From Hyphomicrobiales bacterium (GTDB lineage Bacteria; Pseudomonadota; Alphaproteobacteria; Rhizobiales; Beijerinckiaceae): 10,025 bases of DNA. The notes beneath the pieces were generated by a model. That model was not told the origin of the DNA. It did not search any database and was given only the letters and a program-made list of their open reading frames with translations. The translations under genes and the position numbers were made by a program. Location of the stretch: positions 1-10,025 of the forward strand of contig OMIJ01000286.1 in NCBI GenBank assembly GCA_900299065.1. Reading direction: 5' to 3'. Of the stretch, positions 1 to 7,163 are shown one piece after another (positions within the stretch are counted from its first letter, which is position 1; each line of letters starts with the position of its first letter).

Positions 1-559
1 CAATGCGATAATCGCCGTCGAGATCCTCCCACTGCCAGCGCGACATTTTCCACCATTCGGGTGTCGGGCGATCGAGGACGGGTTGTTCAATGGGAATGAA
101 GGGCGCGCCCGAGAAAGCGGACATGATCTCCGTGCTGCGCTCATTAATGGATGTGCATAATAAGGAGGGCTTTGGCAATCCTCCCCAGGGCTTGTCGGGA
201 TTTTCTTCATCAAGCAGCACAGCCAAAGTCAGGGCTGCATAGCGGCTGAGATTGCGATGATAGCCTTGCTGATCGAGGAAATTCGAATAATAGCCAGATT
301 GGCGCTTGGCAGCGACAAGGCCTGAATACCAGACATCGGTGATGAAAGGCAGATCAAGCGCCTCAAGGATTTCATGCGGCACAAGCGCGCCAACAATAGC
401 ATAGGGGCGCTTGTTCTCGAAGACTTCACCGCGCAGATTTTCGAACCAAGCGCGTTGATGGCTACGTAAGCTGCGGCTGACATCAAGTTGGGTCAAAGCC
501 TCGTGGCGTCGTTTGGCTTCTTCTCGGCTCATGGTCGCAGAGGAATTGGCGTTCGACAT
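1..559 (-). CDS. 2-hydroxyacyl-CoA dehydratase family protein, second subunit (3' end beyond window)
   Basis: Partial gene; 186 N-terminal residues are visible and the frame runs off the left edge. It resembles the 2-hydroxyacyl-CoA dehydratase / benzoyl-CoA reductase subunit family: a VGALVPHEILEALDLPF segment (residues 56-72) like the family's 'P.ELi.AAG..P' region, then GYHRNLSRYAAL (99-110) like the 'LCSYvR' region, then PKPSLLCTSINERS (129-142) like the segment that normally ends in a cluster-binding Cys-Asp. The usual first Cys position appears to be Ser105 and the second appears to be Arg141. The only Cys seen, Cys135, does not fall on a ligand position in my by-eye alignment. A GGGGGG tract lies 7 nt before ATG 559. 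An in-frame ATG at 565 would overlap the upstream TGA by 4 nt (ATGA), so translational coupling is likely either way. The family is fairly sure; the substrate is unknown and radical dehydratase activity is doubtful. Confidence 0.8.
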   Translation of the reverse strand, partial: MSNANSSATMSREEAKRRHEALTQLDVSRSLRSHQRAWFENLRGEVFENKRPYAIVGALVPHEILEALDLPFITDVWYSGLVAAKRQSGYYSNFLDQQGYHRNLSRYAALTLAVLLDEENPDKPWGGLPKPSLLCTSINERSTEIMSAFSGAPFIPIEQPVLDRPTPEWWKMSRWQWEDLDGDYRI

Positions 560-561
560 GA

Positions 562-1734
562 TCATGCCCCCCGCTGTGTGATGAGTGTGTGATGACTGGC
601 AAGAAATTCGCGCAGCTCAGATTTGATCGATTCTGCGCCCTTTGGATTGGCCAGATCGTGAAATAATTTGATGCAAGGTAGCCCCGTTGCTTCAATCTTT
701 TGGGTCAGGCGCGGCAGATCCCAGCCCAATTTGCGATCACTGGGAGGCACATAAAACACAATCGCGCCAATCTCGTCGCGTTTCAGCATTTCATTTAGAA
801 ACTCATCGCGCTTGCTGGCAGGAAAGGAGTCGGGACCAGATGAATGCACCGTATATTTTGCAAATATCGCGTCTTCGATGGATCCATCAGCGGCTATGTC
901 ATGTGAGGCTGTCCGGCTTCCCCATACATCGTCTTCTGCCATGATTGTGCCGCCAACATCCTCGATCATTTCATGCAATTGCGTGAAACGCAGCGGCTCG
1001 GCGGAAATGATCATCACGCCAGAGCCTTTTTTGGAGATGGCGGGGCGGAGCGTGAGATGGGTGATCAGCTGTTGCAGATCACGCGCATAATCGCTCAGAT
1101 CCATAAAGACGCCAGCGCCAATCACTTTCAAAGCCTGGGAGCCGGACAAGCGGCCTTCAAAGCGCAAATCCTGGATTTGTCGATGCAAGGCACGAATCTG
1201 GTTCGTCAAAACACAAGCTGCCTTCAGGCTGTCAGCTGTCAGCTTGCCATCGGACAAACGTTTGAGGCGATCCAGAAAAGCCTGATAGCGATTACGATTA
1301 TAAGCGAGTACGCTGTCGCGCTGGCTGGGCATGAGATCCAGCATCAGCAAAGGCGGCATATGAGGCGCGCGGCCCAAGCGATAAATCTCTTTGAGGAAAT
1401 AATAGAGCTTGTCTTGTGCGCGAGCGAGGATCAAAAGATCGAGAAAGGCCTGATCACCCGTCGAGATGGATTCGAACAATATGCGCGTCTCGCCTGGTAA
1501 TTCGGGGTCAACATAGAGATCGGCAAAGGGTGTAGCGCGCGATAAATCTGCCGTAATCAGGACAGGAAAGAAGCCAGCTGCCAGAAGCGGTTCCACAGGA
1601 ATGTCATGGCTAGTGCGTCCAATAATCTTGCGACCCAGTTGGTGGGCTTTTTGCGCTGCGAGCTCACGATTGTGATAGACATTGGCAAAATGCTCGAACA
1701 AGTTCTGCAAGGATGCGCTGTTTTGCTCTTTCAT
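562..1734 (-). CDS. 2-hydroxyacyl-CoA dehydratase family protein, first subunit, apparently lacking cluster cysteines
   Basis: A 390-residue protein, normal length for a subunit of the 2-hydroxyacyl-CoA dehydratase / benzoyl-CoA reductase (HgdB/BcrC-like) family. Visible family landmarks are IPVEPLLAAGFFPV (45-58), FLDLLILARAQDKLYYF (97-113, equivalent to 'ldgvv.p.tCD'), GGTIMAEDDVWGSR (261-274, equivalent to 'vv.DD.c.GsR') and IGAIVFYVPPSDRKLGWDLP (322-341, equivalent to 'dGvif..kfCDp...elP'). Classical members bind a [4Fe-4S] cluster through three or more Cys and dehydrate or reduce CoA thioesters after one-electron transfer. Here only Cys174 and Cys353 exist, neither at a ligand position; the expected sites read Gln107 and Ser332. 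ATG 1734 overlaps the CoA-transferase stop by 4 nt and has AGGG 6 nt upstream. The protein is cytoplasmic and probably pairs with the next gene. Catalysis is uncertain. Confidence 0.82.
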   Translation of the reverse strand: MKEQNSASLQNLFEHFANVYHNRELAAQKAHQLGRKIIGRTSHDIPVEPLLAAGFFPVLITADLSRATPFADLYVDPELPGETRILFESISTGDQAFLDLLILARAQDKLYYFLKEIYRLGRAPHMPPLLMLDLMPSQRDSVLAYNRNRYQAFLDRLKRLSDGKLTADSLKAACVLTNQIRALHRQIQDLRFEGRLSGSQALKVIGAGVFMDLSDYARDLQQLITHLTLRPAISKKGSGVMIISAEPLRFTQLHEMIEDVGGTIMAEDDVWGSRTASHDIAADGSIEDAIFAKYTVHSSGPDSFPASKRDEFLNEMLKRDEIGAIVFYVPPSDRKLGWDLPRLTQKIEATGLPCIKLFHDLANPKGAESIKSELREFLASHHTLITQRGA

Positions 1735-2912
1735 AAAATACCCTGTGTTCGCATGCGTGCTATATCTGATGTCTGATAGCCAAGACTGAGAAGAATTTCA
1801 TCATTGTGTTGGCCCAGCGCTGGCAGTGGGCGCTCGAGACTGGGGCCATCCTGATCGGTGACAAATCCGGCATTCATCACTTTGAACTCTTGCCCTTCGG
1901 GGGTCTGATTGGTTTGGAACATGCCACGAGCTTCAAGCCAATCGAGTTCCATGGTTTGCCGACTGGTGCGCACTTGCGAGGCAGGCGCGCCTTCTTCCAT
2001 GAGACGGCGTTCGAGATCAGCGGCGGAATGCGGCGCAATGAGTGCATTGAGTTCTGCGCGTAATTGATCCTTGTTCTGCAAGCGCGCTTCATTGGTCGCA
2101 AAGCGCGAATCTTGCGTGAGATATTCAGCACTGAGGACTTTGCACAGGCTGACCCAATGGTTTTGGAAATTGCCCGAGAGCCAGATCCAGCCGTCTTTGG
2201 TTTTAAAAGGTCCGACGGTCGGGCGGTCTTGCACAATGGGTTGTGTCGCGCTGATGCGATCGCCGCTGATCATTTGCCGCACAAGGCCCACACCCATCAT
2301 TACCATTGTGGCATCGAGCATGGCCGCATCAATATGCTGGCCTTGGCCTGTGCTCCCCTTGCGCACTAAGGCTGAGAGGATCGCAGAATGGGCGAGATAG
2401 CCAGTGAAACAATCAATGCTGAAGCCACGTCCCTGCGAGGGTATGTCCGTCTCGCTACCAGACCAAGCCATGCCAGACATCGCCTGAATCGTGTGGTCAT
2501 AAGCCGGCCAATGCGAGCGTTCGTGGCCGGCGCCAAGACCGGAGATTGAGCAGGTAATAAGAGCGGGATTGTCTGTGCGCATTTGCGCTAGGCTCAAGCC
2601 CAATTCATCCAAAGCGCCGGGGCGCTGGTTCTCAACCACCACATCACTTTGGGCAGCAAGCTTGCGAATGATCTGACGGCCTTCTTCACTTTTGAGATTG
2701 ATCGTCAGCGAGCGTTTGCCGCCATTAACAGCGGCAAAGGCTGAACCTACTGCCCAGCCGGGCTCGCGCACGAAAGCCCGAAAATCGTCACCTATGCCGG
2801 GCTTTTCGATTTTGATCACGTCAGCGCCCAGCAGGGCCAGATGATAGGTACAGAATGGACCTGCCAAGGCATGAGTCAGGTCCAGAATGCGTATACCCTC
2901 AAGCGCTTTCAT
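1731..2912 (-). CDS. Family III CoA-transferase (CaiB/BaiF type)
   Basis: A 393-residue cytoplasmic enzyme of the CaiB/BaiF (formyl-CoA transferase-like) family, which moves CoA from a donor thioester to a carboxylic acid. Hallmarks are an N-terminal 'LEGIRILDLTHALAGPF' block (4-20), GADVIKIEKPG (29-39), the NGGKRSLTINLKSEEGR block (63-79), VVVENQRPGALDELGL (91-106) and, after GRGFSID, the likely catalytic Asp167 followed by CFTGYLAHSAILSAL. C-terminal features such as GPFKTKDGWIWLSG also fit. Length matches the family. An AGGA site lies 6 nt before ATG 2912; the gene begins 22 nt after the solute-binding-protein stop and overlaps the following dehydratase-family gene by 4 nt. That coupling suggests its product is the substrate of the two downstream proteins. 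Donor and acceptor cannot be read from the sequence. Annotation pipelines may call such genes succinyl-CoA:X or formyl-CoA transferase; that would be over-specific. Confidence 0.93.
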   Translation of the reverse strand: MKALEGIRILDLTHALAGPFCTYHLALLGADVIKIEKPGIGDDFRAFVREPGWAVGSAFAAVNGGKRSLTINLKSEEGRQIIRKLAAQSDVVVENQRPGALDELGLSLAQMRTDNPALITCSISGLGAGHERSHWPAYDHTIQAMSGMAWSGSETDIPSQGRGFSIDCFTGYLAHSAILSALVRKGSTGQGQHIDAAMLDATMVMMGVGLVRQMISGDRISATQPIVQDRPTVGPFKTKDGWIWLSGNFQNHWVSLCKVLSAEYLTQDSRFATNEARLQNKDQLRAELNALIAPHSAADLERRLMEEGAPASQVRTSRQTMELDWLEARGMFQTNQTPEGQEFKVMNAGFVTDQDGPSLERPLPALGQHNDEILLSLGYQTSDIARMRTQGIL

Positions 2913-2934
2913 GATGATCCTTCACTCAGCCAAA

Positions 2935-3936
2935 TTAATTCAGGCCCAGCAATTTTAGTACGGGCTCAATCTTTTCCTTGGCATTGTGCAGATCAGGATT
3001 AGTCAATTTTGGCAAGGGTAAGGTGCCAGGCACATTGGGGATGGGTGAGAAGCCATCCTTGTTGAGAATGGATTGACCTTCCACGCTCAGCGTGAAGGCG
3101 GCCAGCAAGCGCGCAATATTTGGATGTGGCGCTTTTTTCATGATCAACATGCTGGTGTCAGATGAAATGGTCGGTTGAGGGAAGATTTCCTCAATGGGGG
3201 CATCTTTCGATAGGAGGCCAACGACGACCTGATGAATGGCGGGCGCATAGACGCCCTTGGCGCCAGCTGCGATCTGTTGCAGGCCAGGCACGACACTGGG
3301 AGCCATTGTGCCATTTTGCCCAAGAGCGCGGATGAACTCATCGCCATAAGTCTCGCGCATCAGAATATGCCATTGCGCGGGCGATCCACCGACCTTCGGG
3401 TCGATGAACATTAGCTTACCCTTCCATTTGGGATCGCTAAGATCTTGCCAGCCCTTGGGCGGATCTTTGATGAGATTTTTATTCCAGACCAGCGAATAGG
3501 GGATGTGCGAGACGACAATCGAATAAGCATTTTTCGTGCTGGCTGGATAAGCATCAAGGCCGGGAATATTGCCAAGTTCGGCAAACATGCCTTTGGCAGC
3601 GAGCGATTCTTGCAATAATTTATCCGTATCGAACACAAGATCAGCTACGGGATTGCCGGAATCAAATTCTGTGGTCAGACGTTGACCCAGTGCGCCGGAG
3701 ATCAGGCGGGTGATTTCCAGCTCAATGCCGTATTTTTCTTTGAACTTGGCCGTGAAGCCCTGAATGATTGTGGGATCGGTGACGGCATAGAAAGAGCCTT
3801 TGCCTTCCTTGCGAGCGGCATCGATCAAGGCTTGATCGACTTGCGCTTGCGCCTGTGCAGCAGGGCTCAAAAAGCTTGTGGCGATGAGGGCTGCGAATGT
3901 TGAGCCCAGCAATGTGCGTGTCAGTGATGTTTTCAT
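2935..3936 (-). CDS. ABC transporter periplasmic solute-binding protein (family 1, Fbp/Phn-like)
   Basis: A 333-residue exported protein. The start MKTSLTRTLLGSTFAALIAT at 3936 gives a typical Sec signal peptide ending around AQA (about residue 29). GAGGG sits 4 nt upstream, so I prefer it to the in-frame ATG at 4014, which would place 26 charged residues before the signal. The mature part looks like the FbpA/AfuA/putative-2-aminoethylphosphonate binder group: ARKEGKGSFYAVTD near the N-terminus, GWQDLSDPKWKGKL in the middle, and AAFTLSVEGQSILNKDGFSPI near the C-terminus. The tandem Tyr pair that holds Fe(III) in FbpA is not evident; the corresponding stretch seems to be GVYAPAIHQVV. An organic or anionic ligand is therefore more likely than iron, which fits the CoA-ester genes just downstream. 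It should deliver the ligand to the fused permease encoded immediately upstream. Confidence 0.9.
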   Translation of the reverse strand: MKTSLTRTLLGSTFAALIATSFLSPAAQAQAQVDQALIDAARKEGKGSFYAVTDPTIIQGFTAKFKEKYGIELEITRLISGALGQRLTTEFDSGNPVADLVFDTDKLLQESLAAKGMFAELGNIPGLDAYPASTKNAYSIVVSHIPYSLVWNKNLIKDPPKGWQDLSDPKWKGKLMFIDPKVGGSPAQWHILMRETYGDEFIRALGQNGTMAPSVVPGLQQIAAGAKGVYAPAIHQVVVGLLSKDAPIEEIFPQPTISSDTSMLIMKKAPHPNIARLLAAFTLSVEGQSILNKDGFSPIPNVPGTLPLPKLTNPDLHNAKEKIEPVLKLLGLN

Positions 3937-3984
3937 GGTGCCCTCGTTTGATTTCCGTGTTTTATGATTTTGACGTTTCCTAAA

Positions 3985-4016
3985 GCAAGTCTGTTCTAAT
4001 GCAAGTCTGTCCAAAG
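3985..4016 (-). repeat. 16-bp tandem repeat before the solute-binding protein gene
   Basis: On the plus strand GCAAGTCTGT occurs at 3985-3994 and 4001-4010. Read on the minus strand the unit is ACAGACTTGCATTAGA then ACAGACTTGCTTTAGG, 14 of 16 alike. It lies in the 91-nt gap between permease and binding-protein genes, the only sizeable gap in the operon. Confidence 0.65.
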
Positions 4017-4017
4017 T

Positions 4018-4041
4018 CAGGCCAGTCCTAAGTCCAGCCTG
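4018..4041 (-). promoter_or_regulatory. Stem-loop across the permease stop codon
   Basis: On the minus strand CAGGCTGG-ACTTAGGA-CTGGCCTG gives an 8-position stem (six Watson-Crick, two G-U pairs) with an 8-nt loop containing the TAG stop. No U-run follows, so it is more likely an mRNA-processing or stability element than a terminator. It could help set binding-protein levels apart from permease levels. Confidence 0.35.
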
Positions 4042-5773
4042 ATTGTCCTGATCGGCGCGATATGAAGAGCATCAGCGCGACGCAGAGTGACGTCACCAAT
4101 GTCACAATGATAGACATTGCCGCCAGTTGGGGGAAGCTGCCAAACACCCATAATTCGGTCATGATGCGGCCAATCACAGGATTTCGCGCCCCGGCCAGCA
4201 GGCTCGATGCAGTCACTTCGCCAGCTGTATGGATGAAAACGATGATCCAGCCTGCCAAAAGGCCCGGCAGAGCGAGTGGGAACAAAATACGCGCAAAGGT
4301 TTTTGCTGGGCTGGCGCCTGCAATGCGCGAAGCCTCCGCTAGATCCATGCCAATCCCCGAGGCCGCTGAAGAGGCCGCACGTGCGGCAAAGGGCAGAGCC
4401 ATTGCAATATAGGCCATGAGCAGAATGGCAATCGTGCCATAGAGATTGATCCAGGGCGAAGTAAAGCTGATCAGAAAGGCAATGCCGATCACTGTATGAG
4501 GCAGGGTGGCGGGTAGGTTCATTACAAAGTCGCTGAGGCCCGCAGATTTTCCTTTGCGTTGACGTGTGCCCAGAATGGCAATGGCGGCGATCAGCATGGC
4601 GAGAGTGGCAGTGGCCGCCCCTAAAGTGAAGCTTGTCGTAAAGGCTCTGCTCGTCGGGCCATTTTCAAACAAGACGAAACGATAATTGGCCAGACTGAAT
4701 TGGCTGGGATTGATGATGGGCGTCCAGAAGGATTGAAACGAGACAACAAGCAGACCAGCGACAGGCAAAATAGACGTTGCCATGAGATAAAGGCCGGTCA
4801 GAATTTGTGCGGGACGTTTCAACAGGCCAAGTCTGATGCGGCCGGAGCGTCCGCCACGTCCGCCACTCATGGCGCCGCGCTCAATGGGTGAGACCCAACG
4901 TTGCAACACGAGCAGAATTTGCACAAGCGCCACCATGCCTGCACTGAGCATAAGGCCCGAGGCCAATTTGGGCGGGAATTGATCAAGCAAGCGATAGATG
5001 AAAACTGAGACGACTTCGACCCGTGCGGCAGTGCCCAAAACAATCGGCACAGAGAAGAGGCCAATGCCGGCAATGACCGCCAGAATGAAACCGGCCAGCA
5101 AAGAGGGGCGAATGGCAGGCAGAGTGATCCGCGCTAATGTGCGAATGGGCGGGGCTCCGCTGACACGCGAGGCTTCTTCAATCGAAGAATCAAGATTGCG
5201 CAAGGCTGCCGAGACGACCAGAAACACATAGGGCACGAGATAGAGCGCTGTGACATAAATCAAACCGGCGCGGGAATAGATATCAAGCGGGCCGGTCCCA
5301 AGTTCAACGCCGAAAATTAGCATGAATTTGCGTAACAGCATATTCAGAACGCCGACATTGGGGTCAAGTAGAATGGCCCAGCCAATGACACCTGCAATGG
5401 GAGGCACAATCAAAGGCGCCAAAGGCAAGAGCTCACCCATTGATCCAAGATTGCCATCGGTGCGCTCATGCAGAACTGCAAAAATCGCGCCCATAATCGT
5501 CGCCAAAAGCGCGCTGCTCATCACAACGATCAGCGTATTGCCAAGCATGCGCGGCAGGATTCCCGAATCTAGGGATTTCATCAAATCGGCCCAGCCTGCG
5601 GGCGCTTCCGACAAAGTGCGCATAATTGTATAAGCAAGCGGGGCGATCAGAAACAAGGCCACAAGCAGAATGGTCAGGCTGATCAGTCCATCAAAGGGTA
5701 ATTTGCGCGTATGTTGACGTCGTGCTGGGGCCGCCCTGTTGCGTTGATCTGTGATCGGAGCGGGAGCCGACAT
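4028..5773 (-). CDS. ABC transporter permease, two fused inner-membrane domains (FbpB/AfuB-like)
   Basis: A 581-residue inner-membrane protein made of two BPD-type permease halves in one chain, as in FbpB/AfuB and related iron or phosphonate systems. Hydrophobic segments begin at about residue 27; each half carries an EAA loop that docks the ATPase: EEASRVSGAPPIRTLARITLP (199-219) and EASRIAGASPAKTFARILFP (480-499). A Gly/Arg-rich linker (about 300-320) joins the halves. The N-terminal 25 residues are polar and basic, fitting a cytoplasmic start. ATG 5773 follows the ATPase stop by 3 nt and has GGAG about 8 nt upstream, so translation is probably coupled. Substrate specificity comes from the binding protein encoded next. 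The stop codon lies within a possible hairpin. Confidence 0.93.
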   Translation of the reverse strand: MSAPAPITDQRNRAAPARRQHTRKLPFDGLISLTILLVALFLIAPLAYTIMRTLSEAPAGWADLMKSLDSGILPRMLGNTLIVVMSSALLATIMGAIFAVLHERTDGNLGSMGELLPLAPLIVPPIAGVIGWAILLDPNVGVLNMLLRKFMLIFGVELGTGPLDIYSRAGLIYVTALYLVPYVFLVVSAALRNLDSSIEEASRVSGAPPIRTLARITLPAIRPSLLAGFILAVIAGIGLFSVPIVLGTAARVEVVSVFIYRLLDQFPPKLASGLMLSAGMVALVQILLVLQRWVSPIERGAMSGGRGGRSGRIRLGLLKRPAQILTGLYLMATSILPVAGLLVVSFQSFWTPIINPSQFSLANYRFVLFENGPTSRAFTTSFTLGAATATLAMLIAAIAILGTRQRKGKSAGLSDFVMNLPATLPHTVIGIAFLISFTSPWINLYGTIAILLMAYIAMALPFAARAASSAASGIGMDLAEASRIAGASPAKTFARILFPLALPGLLAGWIIVFIHTAGEVTASSLLAGARNPVIGRIMTELWVFGSFPQLAAMSIIVTLVTSLCVALMLFISRRSGQSGWT

Positions 5774-5776
5774 TTC

Positions 5777-6907
5777 TCAAGCTCCGCTGTGGTCTAATGG
5801 CAGGGGGAAAATCATGGTCTTGTAGTGCGGGATGGCAACATGACATTGCTGACCGGAGGTCAAACGTTTTGTCCCGTTGCGACTGACAATGAAGCGCACG
5901 GACGCTGATTGCATGACATATTCAACAATCGCGCCTTGAAAGACCTGATGGGCGATCTCTACGCTCAGGCTATTTGTGATGCCGTTGGGCGAAGTCCCAT
6001 CGAGTTCATCTATGCTGCAATGCTCAGGGCGGAACATGACGGCCACATTTTGACCCTGTGCATCCACACCCGCCAGACGCGGGCCTGTGAAAAGTCCCAG
6101 TGCGGTTTCAACGGTGCATTGTGTTGCCGATAAATCTTTGACTTTTCCCTTCACTTCATTGGCACTGCCGATGAAGTCAGCGACATAGCGCGAAGCAGGG
6201 CGATCATAAATATCTTCTGGCGTGCCAATCTGTGCGATGCGCCCGACTTCCATCACCGCAATACGATCAGCAAGTGCGAGTGCTTCGGCCTGATCATGCG
6301 TGACATAAATGCTGGCAAAGCCGAGGGATTGTTGCAGGTCTGCTAATTCAATACGCAAACGCGCCCGCACTTTAGCATCAAGATTTGATAATGGTTCATC
6401 AAAAAGAATGATTGGATTTTCCGAGACGAGTGCGCGCGCCAAGGCCACACGTTGCTGTTGTCCGCCTGATAATTGACCGGGGAAAGCCCGGACCTGCTTT
6501 GCCAGTCCCATGCGCTCGAGCGCCTTTTGCACTTTATCGGTAATATCGGCTTTGGATGTGCCCAGATTGCGCAAGGGATAAGCGATATTGTCAAAAACAT
6601 TCATATGCGGCCAGAGCGCATAGGATTGGAACACCATGCCAAGATGGCGATCTTCTGGGGGCAGCCAGAGATTCTGTTCGGGTGCACTCTAAACCGTATC
6701 GCCGTAGCTGATGGTTCCTGCATTGAGTTCTTCCAGCCCGGCAATGGCGCGCAGCAAGGTTGTTTTGCCGCAGCCCGAAGGGCCGAGCAGCACAAGAAAT
6801 TCGCCCGCCTTCACATCCAGTGAGACATTATTGAGCGCAAGATGTGTCCCGGCATTGGTGACATAGCTTTTGCTGACATTGCTGATACGAATGCAGACAT
6901 CGGACAT
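5777..6907 (-). pseudogene. ABC transporter ATP-binding protein (FbpC/PotA-like) interrupted by an in-frame TAG
   Basis: One continuous frame of 377 codons encodes a nucleotide-binding subunit for the adjacent permease, but codon 73 is TAG (6691-6689). Before the stop lie the start MSDVCIRISNVSKSY and the Walker A GPSGCGKTT (42-50). After it, in the same frame, come PPEDRHLGMVFQSYALWPHM with the Q-loop (Gln94), signature LSGGQQQ (146-152), Walker B ILFDE (167-171), H-loop His204 and a C-terminal TOBE-like region. ATG 6907 has AGGA 6 nt upstream and is preferred to the ATGs at 6973 and 6997. No frameshift is needed; a single G-to-A change from TGG (Trp) would produce TAG, though CAG or another codon is possible. 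Re-initiation at Met91 (6637) lacks a clear ribosome site and would lose Walker A. Either a recent nonsense mutation, a sequencing error, or amber suppression would explain it; neighbouring genes show no decay. Confidence 0.85.
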
Positions 6908-7000
6908 GTCCGATCCTGATGTTCCTGTCTGCACGCTATCCTCCCATCTGATTGATGAGGGCCTTTTGGCCATCGCATCAGAACTCGCCAAGAGCAAAAA

Positions 7001-7029
7001 TTCATATGGGACAGGTCTGAACTTGTCAA
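7001..7029 (-). promoter_or_regulatory. Sigma70-type promoter of the transporter/CoA-transferase operon
   Basis: On the minus strand TTGACA (7029-7024), a perfect -35 hexamer, is followed after exactly 17 nt by TATGAA (7006-7001), a 4/6 match to the -10 consensus. It lies about 95 nt upstream of ATG 6907 and points into the operon. A perfect TATAAT also occurs on the minus strand at 7054-7049 but has only a poor -35, so it may be a second weaker start or chance. Confidence 0.55.
7010..7027. promoter_or_regulatory. Operator-like 18-bp dyad within the operon promoter
   Basis: The sequence GACAgGTctgaACtTGTC is an interrupted palindrome: outer GACA/TGTC arms, one mismatch, then GT/AC around a 4-nt centre. 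It fills the spacer of the predicted minus-strand promoter and overlaps its -35 hexamer, which is where a repressor would act. The regulator is not in the window, and its family cannot be assigned. Confidence 0.4.
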
Positions 7030-7061
7030 AACTGATGATTTATCTGCAATTATAGGATGAA

Positions 7062-7081
7062 AGGCCGAGCTGTTCTGGCCT
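7062..7081. repeat. Short inverted repeat in the divergent intergenic region
   Basis: AGGCC and GGCCT arms separated by 10 nt form a 20-bp dyad between the two divergent genes. It could be a second regulator site; 5-bp arms are short and may occur by chance. Confidence 0.25.
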
Positions 7082-7105
7082 AGAATGAATTTTGATGCAG
7101 GGTAT

Positions 7106-7133
7106 TTGCATTCCTCCCGCGCCTACTTATATG
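7106..7133 (+). promoter_or_regulatory. Possible weak promoter for the bicupin gene
   Basis: TTGCAT (7106-7111), 16 nt, then TATATG (7128-7133) lie 30 nt before the bicupin ATG at 7164. Matches are 3/6 and 4/6 to consensus, so this is only a plausible candidate. Confidence 0.25.
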
Positions 7134-7163
7134 GGGATTATTGCAGATTTCAGGATATTTAAA

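Noticed and set aside
973..1500. 175-codon plus-strand open frame
   Set aside because: Lies wholly antisense to the dehydratase-family gene, has no family-like sequence, and the minus-strand protein is clearly real.
3936..4014. Start of the solute-binding protein at 4014
   Set aside because: It would place 26 mostly polar, charged residues ahead of a complete signal peptide and cross the repeat region; the 3936 start has a better ribosome-binding site.
5777..6637. Treating the 286-codon C-terminal part as an independent ATPase gene from Met91
   Set aside because: It would lack Walker A, has no clear ribosome-binding site, and the missing part lies directly upstream in the same frame.
2935..6907. 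Naming the transporter fbpABC (ferric iron uptake)
   Set aside because: Architecture is similar, but the binding protein lacks an evident iron Tyr pair and the neighbours are CoA-ester enzymes; no symbol was assigned.
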